Shown here: one piece after another, positions 7,183 through 18,736 of the stretch | Layout of the letters: each line of letters opens with the position of its first letter | How positions within the stretch are numbered: position 1 is the first letter of the stretch | Assembly: GCF_009827545.1 (NCBI RefSeq) | Contig: NZ_WTYS01000001.1 | Location: 1,513,772-1,577,771, forward strand | From: Pontixanthobacter gangjinensis | GTDB taxonomy: Bacteria > Pseudomonadota > Alphaproteobacteria > Sphingomonadales > Sphingomonadaceae | DNA length: 64,000 nucleotides | Direction: 5' to 3' | Notes under the pieces: model-generated | The model's input: only the letters and a program-made list of their open reading frames with translations | Database searches by the model: none | Told to the model about the DNA's origin: nothing | Position numbers and translations under genes: made by a program

Positions 7183-10032
7183 TTAGGCCTTCTTGCCATT
7201 GTTGGGTCGGGAAAGGGTGACTTTGGCGGTCTTGCCAGTGTTAGATAGGTCGAGTGCAAGGCTGACGAGCCCCTCTTGCTGCGCTTGATGGCGCTTGGCC
7301 AATCCGGTCGCAGGTGAGGCGGCAGGTTCACGTCCAGCATAGATTGGACGCAAGTTCTTGCCTGCCGCGAATGCGGCATCTTCGATAAGGCGATCGACGA
7401 ATGTCCATGCGCCATTATTTTGCGGCTCTTCCTGACACCAGACGATCTCTTCGAGATTTTTCATACGCTTGATACGCCCCGTGAGCGGTTCACCAGGGAA
7501 GGGGTAGATCTGCTCGATGCGGACGATGGATATATCGTCGATACCCACTTCGTCGCGCTTCTCAATCAAATCATACGCGACTTTACCAGAACACAGGACA
7601 AGGCGTTTGACTTTGTCATCCGCGATTTCTTTCGTGTCGGATTTGATCCGCATGAAGTGGTGATCACCCTGAAATTCCTCTGCGCTGCTTTTGGCCATCG
7701 GATGGCGAAGCAGGCTCTTGGGCGTCATGATAATCAGCGGCTTGCGGAACGGACGCAGCATCTGCCGGCGTAACACGTGAAAGTAATTCGCCGGAGTGGT
7801 GATGTTGCAGACCTGAATATTATCATTCGCACACAATTGCAGGAAGCGTTCCAAACGGGCCGAAGAATGCTCTGGCCCTTGGCCTTCATATCCATGCGGC
7901 AACAACATCACGAGACCGTTTGCTCGGAGCCATTTTGCTTCACCAGCGGCGATGAACTGATCGATCATGATCTGCGCGCCATTGCCGAAATCACCGAATT
8001 GCGCTTCCCAAAGAACAAGCGTTTTCGGGTCCGCCAGTGCGAAGCCATATTCATAACCGAGCACGCCATATTCACTGAGTGTGCTGTCGTAGACTTCAAA
8101 CTTGCCATGCGGCAGCGTCGATAACGGGATGTATTTCTCTTCGTTGGTCTGATCGACCCACACGGCATGACGCTGGCTGAACGTGCCGCGGCCAGAATCC
8201 TGACCGGACAGGCGAACGCCGTAACCTTCGGTCACAAGGCTGCCGAACGCGAGGGCTTCCGCGGTTGCCCAGTCGAAACCGTCTGCGCTGTCGAACATTT
8301 CTTTCTTGGCTTTGAGAACGCGGCCCAAAGTTTTGTGAATCGTCACATCATCGGGTACGGTTGTCAGCGTGCGGCCCAGACTATCAAACAGTTTTCCAGA
8401 TACTGCTGTCTCGATATTGCGCCGTGCGCCTTCCGCATCGGCAGGCTTGTGCAAACCGCTCCACCGACCGGCGAACCAATCCGCTTCGTTAGGCTTGTAG
8501 CTTTTCGATGCCTGGAATTCATCTTCCAACAAAGACGTGAAATCGGCGATCAATTCGTCGCGATAACCCGACTCAATCTGGCCTTCTTGGACTAAGCGGC
8601 TTTCGTAGACTTCGCTAACTTTAGGATGTGTTTTAATAGCATCATACATAAGCGGCTGGGTGAACTTGGGTTCGTCGCCCTCATTGTGGCCAAACCGGCG
8701 ATAACACCACATGTCGATCACAATATCGCGGCCGAATTTCTGCCGGTATTCAACTGCAAGCTTGCAAGCAAAGGTCACTGCCTCTGGATCATCGCCATTC
8801 ACATGGAGGATCGGTGCCTGAACACCCTTCGCCACATCCGAAGGGTAGGGGCTGTTGCGGGCAAATTTCGGGCTGGTGGTGAAGCCGATCTGGTTGTTGA
8901 TAATAAAGTGGATGCAGCCGCCGGTATCGTAACCGCGCACACCCGACAGTCCCAGGCATTCCCAAACGACGCCTTGACCAGCGAAGGCTGCATCACCGTG
9001 AATCAGTACGGGCAGAACCTGTTGGTGCTTGCTTAAATCATCTCGAATTGCCTGCTGCGCGCGGGTTTTGCCGAGTACGACCGGGTCGACAGCTTCCAAA
9101 TGGCTTGGGTTGGGGACCAGCGACATATGCACTGTGACGCCGTCAAATTCCCGATCGGTGCTGGTGCCAAGGTGATATTTCACATCGCCCGAGCCGCCGA
9201 CGTCTTCCGGGTTCGCGCTGCCTCCGGAAAATTCGTGGAAGATGACCTTATAAGGCTTCGCCATAACGTTGGCGAGGACGTTCAAACGGCCGCGATGCGC
9301 CATGCCGTAAATGATTTCGCGCACGCCCGTTTGGCTGCCATTCTTGATCACGGCTTCAAGCGCAGGAATCATGCTTTCGCCGCCATCGAGGCCAAAACGT
9401 TTCGTGCCGACATATTTCTTGCCGAGGAAGTTCTCATATTCCTCCCCGCGAATGACCGATGCAAGAATCGCTTTTTTACCTTCCGAGGTAAACTGGATGG
9501 TGTCTTCAGGACTTTCGAATTTGTCCTGAAGGAACCGGCGTTCCTCGGTATCGGTAATATGCATGTATTCGAGGCCGACATGACCGCAATATGTGCGGCG
9601 TAGCAGCTCGAACAAATCGCCGACCTTGACCCATTCAAATCCGAATACGCCGCCGACATACACTTGCTTGTCTTCTTGTCCGGCAAAACCGTGCCATTCC
9701 AGCGTCAAATCTTCGGGAACTTCGCGGCCTGACAGGCCAAGCGGGTCAAGATTTGCCGCCAAGTGACCCCGAACACGGTAAAGCCGCACCAGCAACATCG
9801 CGCGGATGGAATCGCCTGCCGCCTCTTCAACGGCCGCAGGGTCAAGCGCTTTGCCAGCAGTTTTGGCCGCTTCCTTGACCGCAATCGACATCGCTGTCGG
9901 GTCGAGTGCCTGAGTGAACTCGTCCTCGCTCTCGCCGCCAACTAATGGCCAACGCGGGTTGCCCCATGACGGACCCTTCTGCGTTTCCGCAGTAGGATCA
10001 CCAGGTGAAAAGTCGAGATTTTCGTTGCCCAT
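7183..10032 (-). CDS. sucA: 2-Oxoglutarate dehydrogenase E1 component
   Basis: 949 residues, the usual size of the homodimeric thiamine-diphosphate E1. It decarboxylates 2-oxoglutarate and succinylates the E2 lipoyl arm. Diagnostic blocks include GMAHRGRLNVL, HGDAAFAGQGVVWE, the ThDP motif region around FIINNQIGFTT, RRFGHNEGDEP, and LPHGYEGQGPEHSSARLER in the transketolase-like pyrimidine domain. The frame can be opened nine codons earlier at a TTG, but the ATG at 10032 has AAAGGTGA about seven bases upstream and is chosen. It lies between sucD and sucB in the same direction. Confidence 0.97.
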   Translation of the reverse strand: MGNENLDFSPGDPTAETQKGPSWGNPRWPLVGGESEDEFTQALDPTAMSIAVKEAAKTAGKALDPAAVEEAAGDSIRAMLLVRLYRVRGHLAANLDPLGLSGREVPEDLTLEWHGFAGQEDKQVYVGGVFGFEWVKVGDLFELLRRTYCGHVGLEYMHITDTEERRFLQDKFESPEDTIQFTSEGKKAILASVIRGEEYENFLGKKYVGTKRFGLDGGESMIPALEAVIKNGSQTGVREIIYGMAHRGRLNVLANVMAKPYKVIFHEFSGGSANPEDVGGSGDVKYHLGTSTDREFDGVTVHMSLVPNPSHLEAVDPVVLGKTRAQQAIRDDLSKHQQVLPVLIHGDAAFAGQGVVWECLGLSGVRGYDTGGCIHFIINNQIGFTTSPKFARNSPYPSDVAKGVQAPILHVNGDDPEAVTFACKLAVEYRQKFGRDIVIDMWCYRRFGHNEGDEPKFTQPLMYDAIKTHPKVSEVYESRLVQEGQIESGYRDELIADFTSLLEDEFQASKSYKPNEADWFAGRWSGLHKPADAEGARRNIETAVSGKLFDSLGRTLTTVPDDVTIHKTLGRVLKAKKEMFDSADGFDWATAEALAFGSLVTEGYGVRLSGQDSGRGTFSQRHAVWVDQTNEEKYIPLSTLPHGKFEVYDSTLSEYGVLGYEYGFALADPKTLVLWEAQFGDFGNGAQIMIDQFIAAGEAKWLRANGLVMLLPHGYEGQGPEHSSARLERFLQLCANDNIQVCNITTPANYFHVLRRQMLRPFRKPLIIMTPKSLLRHPMAKSSAEEFQGDHHFMRIKSDTKEIADDKVKRLVLCSGKVAYDLIEKRDEVGIDDISIVRIEQIYPFPGEPLTGRIKRMKNLEEIVWCQEEPQNNGAWTFVDRLIEDAAFAAGKNLRPIYAGREPAASPATGLAKRHQAQQEGLVSLALDLSNTGKTAKVTLSRPNNGKKA

Positions 10033-10119
10033 GGGGGTCACCTTTGACACCGTCCTCAAACGGTCTGGAAAACACGGTGATGGGGGCGCTCCCGGGGAGG
10101 CGTTTGCGCCCGCATCAAA

Positions 10120-10997
10120 TCAGACGAGTTCTTTCAGCAATGCGTCGAGCGTGGTGCCGAGTTCGCTTGGGCTGGGGGAAACGCGGATGCCCGCCGCTTC
10201 CATCGCTGCAATCTTGTCATCCGCGCCACCCTTGCCGCCTGAAACGATTGCGCCTGCATGGCCCATGCGGCGTCCCGGAGGCGCCGTACGGCCAGCAATG
10301 AAGCCAACGGTAGGCTTGCTGCGGCCCTTGGCTGCCTCGTTTTTAAGGAATTCGGCGGCTTCTTCTTCCGCGCTTCCGCCGATTTCACCGATCATGATCA
10401 TCGATTTAGTGTCGTCATCGGACAGGAACAGGTCGAGCACGTCGATAAAATTGGTGCCGTTAACCGGATCGCCGCCAATGCCAACCGCTGTGGTCTGGCC
10501 AAGGCCAACCATGGTGGTCTGGTGAACGGCTTCGTAGGTGAGCGTGCCCGAACGCGAAACTACGCCAACCGAACCCTTCTTGAAGATCGAACCGGGCATA
10601 ATACCGATCTTACATTCGCCGGGGGTCAGCACGCCAGGACAGTTCGGGCCGATCAGGCGCGATTTGGAGCCCTCAAGAGCAGCCTTCACACGAACCATAT
10701 CGAGCACCGGAATGCCCTCTGTAATCGCGATGATCAGCTCGACTTCCGCGTCGATAGCTTCGCAAATTGCGTCTGCTGCGAAGGGCGGCGGAACATAGAT
10801 GCATGATGCAGTCGCGCCGGTTGCCGCAACCGCTTCGCTGACAGTGTTGAAATTGGGCAAGCCGATATGCGTGGTGCCGCCTTTGCCGGGGGTCACACCG
10901 CCAACCATCTTGGTCCCGTAATCGAGCGCCTGCTGGGTGTGGAAAGTGCCGGTTTCACCGGTCATCCCTTGCGTGATGACCTTGGTGTCTTTGTTAA

Positions 10998-11010
<13 letters not shown>
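10120..11010 (-). CDS. sucD: Succinate-CoA ligase subunit alpha
   Basis: 296 residues. The alpha subunit binds CoA through an N-terminal Rossmann fold ([13 protein letters not shown], then GGVTPGKGG) and carries the phosphohistidine in [13 protein letters not shown] (His251). It makes succinate and ATP or GTP from succinyl-CoA together with SucC. The beta-subunit gene sucC, which usually sits immediately upstream, is not here: the upstream neighbour is a 106-residue membrane protein whose end overlaps the sucD start by 13 bases. sucC must be elsewhere in the genome. A CGGAGA ribosome site is seven bases before the ATG. Confidence 0.96.
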
Positions 11011-12599
<1,589 letters not shown>

Positions 12600-14576
12600 T
12601 TAAGCCAGAGCGCGCGTCGGTGTCGAATCTTCATCTTCTTGCGCGAGCAACATGGCGGCCAGATAATCGGGCACGGCTCGGCTGAAATAGTAACCTTGGC
12701 CGAGGGTGCAACCGGCCTCGCGAACGGTGCGAACCTGTTCGATGGTCTCCAACCCCTCTGCAACAATCGCCATATCCAACTTGGAGCCGAGTTCAGCCAC
12801 AGCGTGGATGATTGCGTCTGTTTTCTTGCCAACATTCGGGCCAGAAACGAAGCTGCGATCGACCTTGATCTTGCTGAACGGGTATTTCTGAATGTAGCCA
12901 AGTGAGGAGTAGCCGGTGCCAAAATCATCAAGCGCGAATTTCACGCCGAGGTCGGACAATTCCTCCATAAACGTTTCGGTCGCGCAATTATCGTCAACAA
13001 ACAGGCTTTCGGTCACTTCCAACTCAAGTCGTGATGGGTGCAGGCCAGCCTCGCGCAGGGCATTCTTTATACCTAGCGCCGCGCCGGGCGCTTTGATTTG
13101 CAAGGGTGACAGGTTTACTGCGATGGTGACTTCTTCCGGCCATTGGGCGGCGGCTTTGGCAGCTTGCGCGGTTATCCAATTGCCCAAGGTGATGATCAGG
13201 CCAGTTTCTTCTGCCACGGGAATAAATTCATCGGGTCGAAGTTCGCCCTTCTCTGGGTGGAACCAGCGTACCAACGCTTCGAATGTGCGGATACGGCCTG
13301 TGGCCAGATCGACAATCGGCTGGAAGAATATCGAGAGCTCGTCCTTTTGAATGGCAGAGCGCAATTCCGCTTCGATTTCGCGGCGGCGAGCCAGATCGCG
13401 GCTCATCGTTTCGTTGTAGAAGCAGGTTTGCTTTCGGCCATTTACCTTCGCATGATACAACGCCAAATCGGCATTTTGCATTAATGCATCTGCACTGGTT
13501 CCATCATCGGGCAGCAAAGCTACACCGATTGACGCGCCGATTTCCAAGCGTTCGCCGTCAATGCGAAACGGGCGCATTATCTCGGCGTGAATTTCGCTGG
13601 CAAGCTTCTCGCTTTCCTTGCGATCTGCAACAGTGCCAAACACGATGAATTCGTCTCCGCCGAAGCGCGATACGCAAGCAGATGCCGGGGCAACTTCGCT
13701 AAGGCGTTGTGCCACTTCTGTAAGCACGCGATCGCCCACAGGATGGCCGAGCAGATCATTCACTTCTTTGAAGCGATCCAGATCGAGCCAGAACAGCGCA
13801 AGCGCCTCGTCAGGCTTCAGTGCATTCAATTTCTCGAGCATATCATGATTGAGGCCAGCCCGATTGGCCAGCCCGGTCACGACATCGGTCCGTGCAAGGA
13901 CACGCATTTTTTCAGCTAGGCGTGCACTGGTTTCAGCCGAGGCAATCGAATCGCGTAAGACCTTAAATACGTTCAGAGTTATCGACGCCATCGCTGGAAT
14001 CAGCAGGATCATATTCATTGCGAGAAAGATGAACGGCAATGAGCCGATATAAAGCGCCACCACGATAATCGGGATGCAGACCAAAGTTAATTGGCCAAGT
14101 GCGATTGCTGGACGGCCAGCATTGCGGGCGCAAATGCCGACCCCATAGCACGCTGCATTTGCAATCATCAGAACTTCGACTGGAGCGCCCACATCAAGCA
14201 GCAAGGATATTGCGGCAATTAACCCGATGACGAAAGCGTAGCTGAAGGCCCCGATTTCATAGACCACTTCCAACTGGCGCGTGCTGCGACCCGAGTCATC
14301 GGGCGACAGGCCTAGAGCGGCAATGACCCGGGCGACTGCAATAAAGCTGAGCACAAGACAGGCAATCAGCAGCGCCCGTTCACCGCTGACCAGAGCCGCG
14401 ATTGCGGATGAAGCGATGCCATTGATTGCCCCAATCGCCAGACTGGTCGGTTGGGTATAGAGTGTGCGCACCAAAGTGCGCTTAACCCTCCCTGACAGGG
14501 GGTCATTGCGCCGAAGCCGTGCGAAGACCTTAAGAGCCTTCTGAAAAGGGGCATTTTTTGCCATGACTTTCGCCAT
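12600..14576 (-). CDS. Membrane-anchored GGDEF-EAL cyclic-di-GMP protein
   Basis: 658 residues. The N-terminal part (about residues 50-190) holds five to six membrane helices without a recognised sensor signature. A GGDEF domain follows with an intact RFGGDEF active site, then an EAL domain with TFEALVRW, the Glu in LEVTES, DDFGTGYSSL, KVDRSFV and AEGLET, all metal or substrate positions of active phosphodiesterases. Both activities therefore look possible; in such tandem proteins one domain often dominates. The frame opens at GTG 14582; ATG 14576 and ATG 14564 are further candidates and no strong ribosome site separates them. It probably tunes the sessile or motile switch in response to a membrane signal. 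Confidence 0.93.
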   Translation of the reverse strand: MAKVMAKNAPFQKALKVFARLRRNDPLSGRVKRTLVRTLYTQPTSLAIGAINGIASSAIAALVSGERALLIACLVLSFIAVARVIAALGLSPDDSGRSTRQLEVVYEIGAFSYAFVIGLIAAISLLLDVGAPVEVLMIANAACYGVGICARNAGRPAIALGQLTLVCIPIIVVALYIGSLPFIFLAMNMILLIPAMASITLNVFKVLRDSIASAETSARLAEKMRVLARTDVVTGLANRAGLNHDMLEKLNALKPDEALALFWLDLDRFKEVNDLLGHPVGDRVLTEVAQRLSEVAPASACVSRFGGDEFIVFGTVADRKESEKLASEIHAEIMRPFRIDGERLEIGASIGVALLPDDGTSADALMQNADLALYHAKVNGRKQTCFYNETMSRDLARRREIEAELRSAIQKDELSIFFQPIVDLATGRIRTFEALVRWFHPEKGELRPDEFIPVAEETGLIITLGNWITAQAAKAAAQWPEEVTIAVNLSPLQIKAPGAALGIKNALREAGLHPSRLELEVTESLFVDDNCATETFMEELSDLGVKFALDDFGTGYSSLGYIQKYPFSKIKVDRSFVSGPNVGKKTDAIIHAVAELGSKLDMAIVAEGLETIEQVRTVREAGCTLGQGYYFSRAVPDYLAAMLLAQEDEDSTPTRALA

Positions 14577-14650
14577 AAGCACGATAGGTCACTGTTTAGT
14601 TAATGCGCGATTACCAAACTTTTATATGTAGATCAGCCAGTGGTTCATAC

Positions 14651-14950
14651 CTACGCCGTCGATCGCGCGATCTCTTCTGCCATACGCCGGTCGAGCGTAC
14701 GGCACACGCCTAGCCACCAATCGTAATTCTGCCGGTCACCGCTGAAGAAAGCGGCCTCTGCCTGTTTGCGCGCCTCGCTTGCGGCGGCCAAGCCGTGCTG
14801 GGCAAAATGCCGCAATGCCGCACGCAACAGCAGATCCTCATTGCCATTAATGTCGTTATCATTGGCAACATGTTCCACGCGCCTGCGAACAAAAGCGCGG
14901 GCGAGCGGGGAGGTTGCCGCAGTGCGGGCAGCTGCAAATTGGACAGTCAT
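14651..14950 (-). CDS. Small soluble protein of unknown function
   Basis: 99 residues, helical in character, no signal peptide or membrane segment. The middle (NDNDINGNEDLLLRAALRHFA) and the end (YDWWLGVCRTLDRRMAEEI) look like an ordered helical domain and codon use resembles its neighbours. It lies about 70 bases upstream of the GGDEF-EAL gene in the same direction. No family is recognised and no role can be assigned. Confidence 0.6.
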   Translation of the reverse strand: MTVQFAAARTAATSPLARAFVRRRVEHVANDNDINGNEDLLLRAALRHFAQHGLAAASEARKQAEAAFFSGDRQNYDWWLGVCRTLDRRMAEEIARSTA

Positions 14951-15109
14951 ATCAGCGATGAACCTTCGGTGTTAACTTGGTGCGCAGACGGTGGATGATT
15001 GGGTGCCCGGCTGCTGCTCGTGACAAGTCTTTACATCACAGCGCCTAAGGGTTGGTTCCAACACAAGGTTTCGAGCGCGTTAACTTGTTCGTGGATGCAC
15101 CAGCGGGTA

Positions 15110-16309
15110 CTATTTCGGTTCAGCAATCCAGCGCCCGCTATTCGCGTATTCGGGCTTTACCGTGCCGCTGTCAGGCAGGTTTTCAGCGGTATAGAGCTTG
15201 TCGCCGCCACGTTCTTCGACTTTCGCTGAATAGGACGGTGCAGGTGACCGAGATCCTTGCGGGCTCTTGTTTCCAGATTCCGCGATGGCTTGAACTCGGG
15301 CCTCTTCATAGGCTCGCGCAAGCGATATCGGATCAGCTACAGATCTCGCATCATCGTCTGCGGTCACGCTACGCGGATTTGGCGCGGCGACGGGTTCGTA
15401 ACCGGCATAGCGCGAATTGAACGCGGCTGGCTTGCCTGCATTACCTTTCCATTTGTAAAAACGGTGCGCGCCGATTGTGCCGATCGGATCGAGGCTGGGT
15501 GCCCAATAGGGATAGATCCAGATGGTGTGATAATGCGTAGCCAAGCCGACTGGCCGATAGACAGAACCTGAAAGCGCGTTCTGCGCAACGCCGCGTGCGC
15601 GGTTCCAAGCCGCTGCGCTGGCCTTACGCCTAAGCGATCCATCACAGGTAAAGCTGAACTGGCAACCAGTCTTGCGCTCGGACCCTTGGAAAACAACGCC
15701 GCAGACGCTGTTGGGGTAGCTTGGATGCGACACACGGTTGAGCACAACTTGGGCGACCGCCGCTTGCCCGGCGATCGCCTCGCTTGCTGCTTCGTAATAG
15801 ATTGCCTGCGTCATGCATTGCAGCGCGCGCGATTTTCCTATGCCATCACCGGACAAGGCGAAGGCGCGGGCTGCTGCTCCGGCATTCTTTGCAGCGACCA
15901 GCTCTGCTGCTTCGGTATCTCCCGTGCCGGTCACATCGAAAACCGCCAATTCTCGCGGCTCCAAGTCGGCAACGGTCAATTGATTGTCTTCGATGTAGTA
16001 GAACGCCGATCCCGGGAAGCTCATGCCCGGTTGTTCAAAACCCATCGGCTGAACCTCGACAGCCATTTCCAATTGTGCATTGGCCAATTGGAATGCTTCC
16101 CACTGACCTGGAGCGGCCATTGCCGGCACGCCGACTGCAACAGCCAAAGCCGCGAGCCGTCTGCCGCGATGTTTTGTCCCGAGGGTTGAGCCCAATGGAA
16201 ATCCAAGTTTCGCCTTCATCCGAGCAAGCATAGGCATTTTCTTCCGGTTCATCCGGGATTGGAAAACGGCTGTGCGCTGTTCTGCTGTCAAGGCGGAATA
16301 TTGGTCCAA
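15110..16309 (-). CDS. Cell wall hydrolase (SleB / Hydrolase_2 family)
   Basis: About 399 residues with a hydrophobic segment near residues 50-68 (a signal or anchor) and a SleB-type hydrolase domain at roughly 165-300. The family marks are AIYYEAASE with the catalytic Glu, GQAAVAQVVLNRV, YPNSVCGVVFQG, CQFSFTCDG and ATHYHTIWIYPYW. It is expected to cut peptidoglycan in the periplasm. Start: TTG at 16309 has an AAGGA six bases upstream and is given here; ATG at 16252 is a plausible alternative but has no clear ribosome site. The C-terminal hundred residues are low-complexity. It is divergent from the B12 operon. Confidence 0.87.
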   Translation of the reverse strand: MDQYSALTAEQRTAVFQSRMNRKKMPMLARMKAKLGFPLGSTLGTKHRGRRLAALAVAVGVPAMAAPGQWEAFQLANAQLEMAVEVQPMGFEQPGMSFPGSAFYYIEDNQLTVADLEPRELAVFDVTGTGDTEAAELVAAKNAGAAARAFALSGDGIGKSRALQCMTQAIYYEAASEAIAGQAAVAQVVLNRVSHPSYPNSVCGVVFQGSERKTGCQFSFTCDGSLRRKASAAAWNRARGVAQNALSGSVYRPVGLATHYHTIWIYPYWAPSLDPIGTIGAHRFYKWKGNAGKPAAFNSRYAGYEPVAAPNPRSVTADDDARSVADPISLARAYEEARVQAIAESGNKSPQGSRSPAPSYSAKVEERGGDKLYTAENLPDSGTVKPEYANSGRWIAEPK

Positions 16310-16524
16310 GCGTATCCTTCAATTGTCCGCGCCGGCGGTGTGCCCAATGCGCGCCTTGGCGCGTAGACCGTCAGGCTTATGTTGACGACGCGGGATTTCT
16401 GACTGTCCCATGGCAGCACACACTGCAAAATTGGGTTAAGCGCCATGCTGAACAAAGTGTTGATCCAAGCTTGGCTGTTGCAAGGCTTGCCCGATGCCAA
16501 GTCCAAGCGTATCGGGAAGTGGAC

Positions 16525-16706
16525 GTCATAGGTTGCCTGCACATCGCAGGCCTAAGAGGGAAGGGTGTGAGGGATAATCCCAAACCATCCGCTGCCCCCG
16601 CAACTGTGACCGGGGAGGGCTGCTTCCACTATGCCACTGGTGCGTCTTCGGGCAGCTGGGAAGGCGGAAGCGGCGCGATGATCCGGAAGCCAGGAGACCT
16701 GCCAAT
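16525..16706 (+). promoter_or_regulatory. Cobalamin (AdoCbl) riboswitch
   Basis: The leader has the conserved string of the cobalamin aptamer in order: GGTTGCCTG (16531), AAGAGGGAA, GGGATAATCCC-like arm, CCCGCAACTGTGACCGGGG core, GCCACTGG, and the canonical B12 box AGCCAGGAGACCTGCC at 16688-16703. It precedes the btuB start by about 110 bases, so B12 binding is expected to shut down receptor and transporter synthesis. The boundaries are approximate. The bases from 16310 to 16524 upstream hold nothing else that I can identify apart from the presumed promoter. Confidence 0.95.
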
Positions 16707-16813
16707 GATGGTCGTTCGAGCTGGCGGGCGGGGTGCACCGATGGCAGATGCAAGAGGCGCGAATACGTGTGCCTGCTTCATCATGAGCGATATCGTTTGT
16801 GATTGGAGTTTAT

Positions 16814-18736
16814 ATGCGTAAATATCTGTTATTGTTAAGTTGTGGCCTGGCGACAGTCACGGTTCCTCTGTCAGCACAAGACACTGGTGGAGATGCCGGA
16901 GCTGATGTGTTCAGGCTCGACGATTTTCGAACGCCTGATGCCCAGATAACCGTAACCGCGACAGGAAGCCGCAGCGAAGTTGAAGACACCGGCCAAGCCG
17001 TAACTATTATTGGCCGTGATGAAATCGAGGCAGTGCAGGGCGCTGATTTAGGCCGCGTTTTAGAGCGCGCACCCGGCGTGGCGATCAGCCGCAATGGGGG
17101 CATGGGCAGCTTTACCGGCGTTCGCATCCGCGGAGCAGAGGCCGAGCAATTGCTGGTCCTGATTGACGGAGTTCGCGTTGCGGATCCTGCGGCCCCGGCG
17201 GGCGGGTTCGATTTTGGCAACCTGCTATCCGGCAATATCGACAAGATTGACCTGCTACGCGGGTCAAACAGCACAATTTGGGGCTCAGATGCGATTGGCG
17301 GAGTCTTGGCGGTCACAACACGCGACGAAACCGGCGTCCAGGCGAGCGCCGAATATGGCGCGCGAGATACGTTCTTCGGTACGGCAACTGGCGGTTTGGA
17401 AACAGACTCTGCATATCTCGGACTGTCCGCCAGCTCTATCACCACCGATGGGTTTTCCGCCGCTGAAAATGGCACCGAAGCGGACGGATTTGACCAATGG
17501 GCACTGGCGGGCCGCACCAGCCTTTATCTCTCAGACCAAATCACCCTGTTCGCTCGCGGGCGCTATGCTGAGGGAACGCTTGATACAGACGGGTTCGCAA
17601 ATGCTGCGCCATTCGGCTTGATCGACACAGCTGAATTTCAGGAGGCGGTACAATATTCTGCATCGGCGGGCGCGGCTTATGACAATGGCCCACTATATTT
17701 GACGGCCGCCTATTCCTTTGCCGATACCGAACGGATGAATTTCAACCCGGCATTCGGTGCCGGGCCTGGTTTTGTTGCAGATGGACATTCGGACCGCGCC
17801 GAATTTCGCGGAGAATGGCGAGCGATCGGACCGCTGATCGTCAATTTTGGCGCTGAGAGCGAATGGACTCGGTTCGAAACCAATTTTGATGCGCCGCAGG
17901 ATACGCGCAGCAGCGGCGCCTACGCCCAGCTTGGCATAGAATTTGGCGGGCTTTCCGGCCATCTCGGCGCGCGGCATGATGACCATGCGCGGTTTGGCGG
18001 CACCACCAGCTTCGGCGCGGATATTAGCTACGAAGTTGCTGACGATGTTCGCGTCCGGGCCAGTATTGGCGAGGGTTTCAAAGCCCCCAGCCTGTTCCAG
18101 CTTTTTTCCGATTTCGGCAACGAGGCTCTGCGGCCGGAAAGCAGTGCTAGCTATGATCTCGGCATCGCGTGGAACAACCGCAACGATCTCTTTTATGCAG
18201 GCATCACCGCATTCCGCCGCGATACCGAAAGCCAGATTGAATTCGTGAGTTGCTTTGGAGTGGTTGGAGGTATTTGCACCGACCGCCAGTTCGGAACCTA
18301 CGACAATGTCGGCAAAGTCCGTGCATATGGATTTGAGGCAGAATTTGGAGCGAACCCTTCAGACACTTTCGGTGTGAAGTTGGCTTATGCATTCGTCGAC
18401 AGTGAAAACCGCACAATCAGCGCGGCCAATTTCGGAAATGATCTGGCGCGCAGACCCAATCACGCGCTGACCTTCGCCGCCGATTGGGAAACGCCGCTCG
18501 CCGGAATGATTGTTGGTGGTGATATTCGGATGGTCAGCGACAGTTTTGACGATGCGGGGAACTTCACCCGGCTCGATGGCTATCAGGTGATGACTCTGCG
18601 TGCCTCGATGCCGCTTGGCGATAATTTGGAACTGTTCGGCCGGATCGAGAATGTGACCGATGAGCAATATCAAACGGCAGCAGGTTATAGCACCGCAGGA
18701 CGAGGGGCATTTGTCGGGGCGCGAGTGAAGATGTGA
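16814..18736 (+). CDS. btuB: TonB-dependent vitamin B12 receptor
   Basis: 640 residues: signal peptide (MRKYLLLLSCGLATVTVPLSAQ), TonB-box-like stretch AQITVTATG, plug domain (about residues 45-150, DEIEAVQGADLGRVLERAPG, then IRGAEAEQLLVLIDGVRV), and a 22-strand barrel ending in a terminal aromatic-poor strand GAFVGARVKM. Length and layout match BtuB (about 600-650). The cobalamin riboswitch just upstream and the btuFCD genes just downstream fix the substrate. ATG 16814 has TTGGAG upstream; an in-frame GTG at 16799 is less likely because it would precede the signal sequence. The stop overlaps the next GTG. Confidence 0.93.
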   Translation: MRKYLLLLSCGLATVTVPLSAQDTGGDAGADVFRLDDFRTPDAQITVTATGSRSEVEDTGQAVTIIGRDEIEAVQGADLGRVLERAPGVAISRNGGMGSFTGVRIRGAEAEQLLVLIDGVRVADPAAPAGGFDFGNLLSGNIDKIDLLRGSNSTIWGSDAIGGVLAVTTRDETGVQASAEYGARDTFFGTATGGLETDSAYLGLSASSITTDGFSAAENGTEADGFDQWALAGRTSLYLSDQITLFARGRYAEGTLDTDGFANAAPFGLIDTAEFQEAVQYSASAGAAYDNGPLYLTAAYSFADTERMNFNPAFGAGPGFVADGHSDRAEFRGEWRAIGPLIVNFGAESEWTRFETNFDAPQDTRSSGAYAQLGIEFGGLSGHLGARHDDHARFGGTTSFGADISYEVADDVRVRASIGEGFKAPSLFQLFSDFGNEALRPESSASYDLGIAWNNRNDLFYAGITAFRRDTESQIEFVSCFGVVGGICTDRQFGTYDNVGKVRAYGFEAEFGANPSDTFGVKLAYAFVDSENRTISAANFGNDLARRPNHALTFAADWETPLAGMIVGGDIRMVSDSFDDAGNFTRLDGYQVMTLRASMPLGDNLELFGRIENVTDEQYQTAAGYSTAGRGAFVGARVKM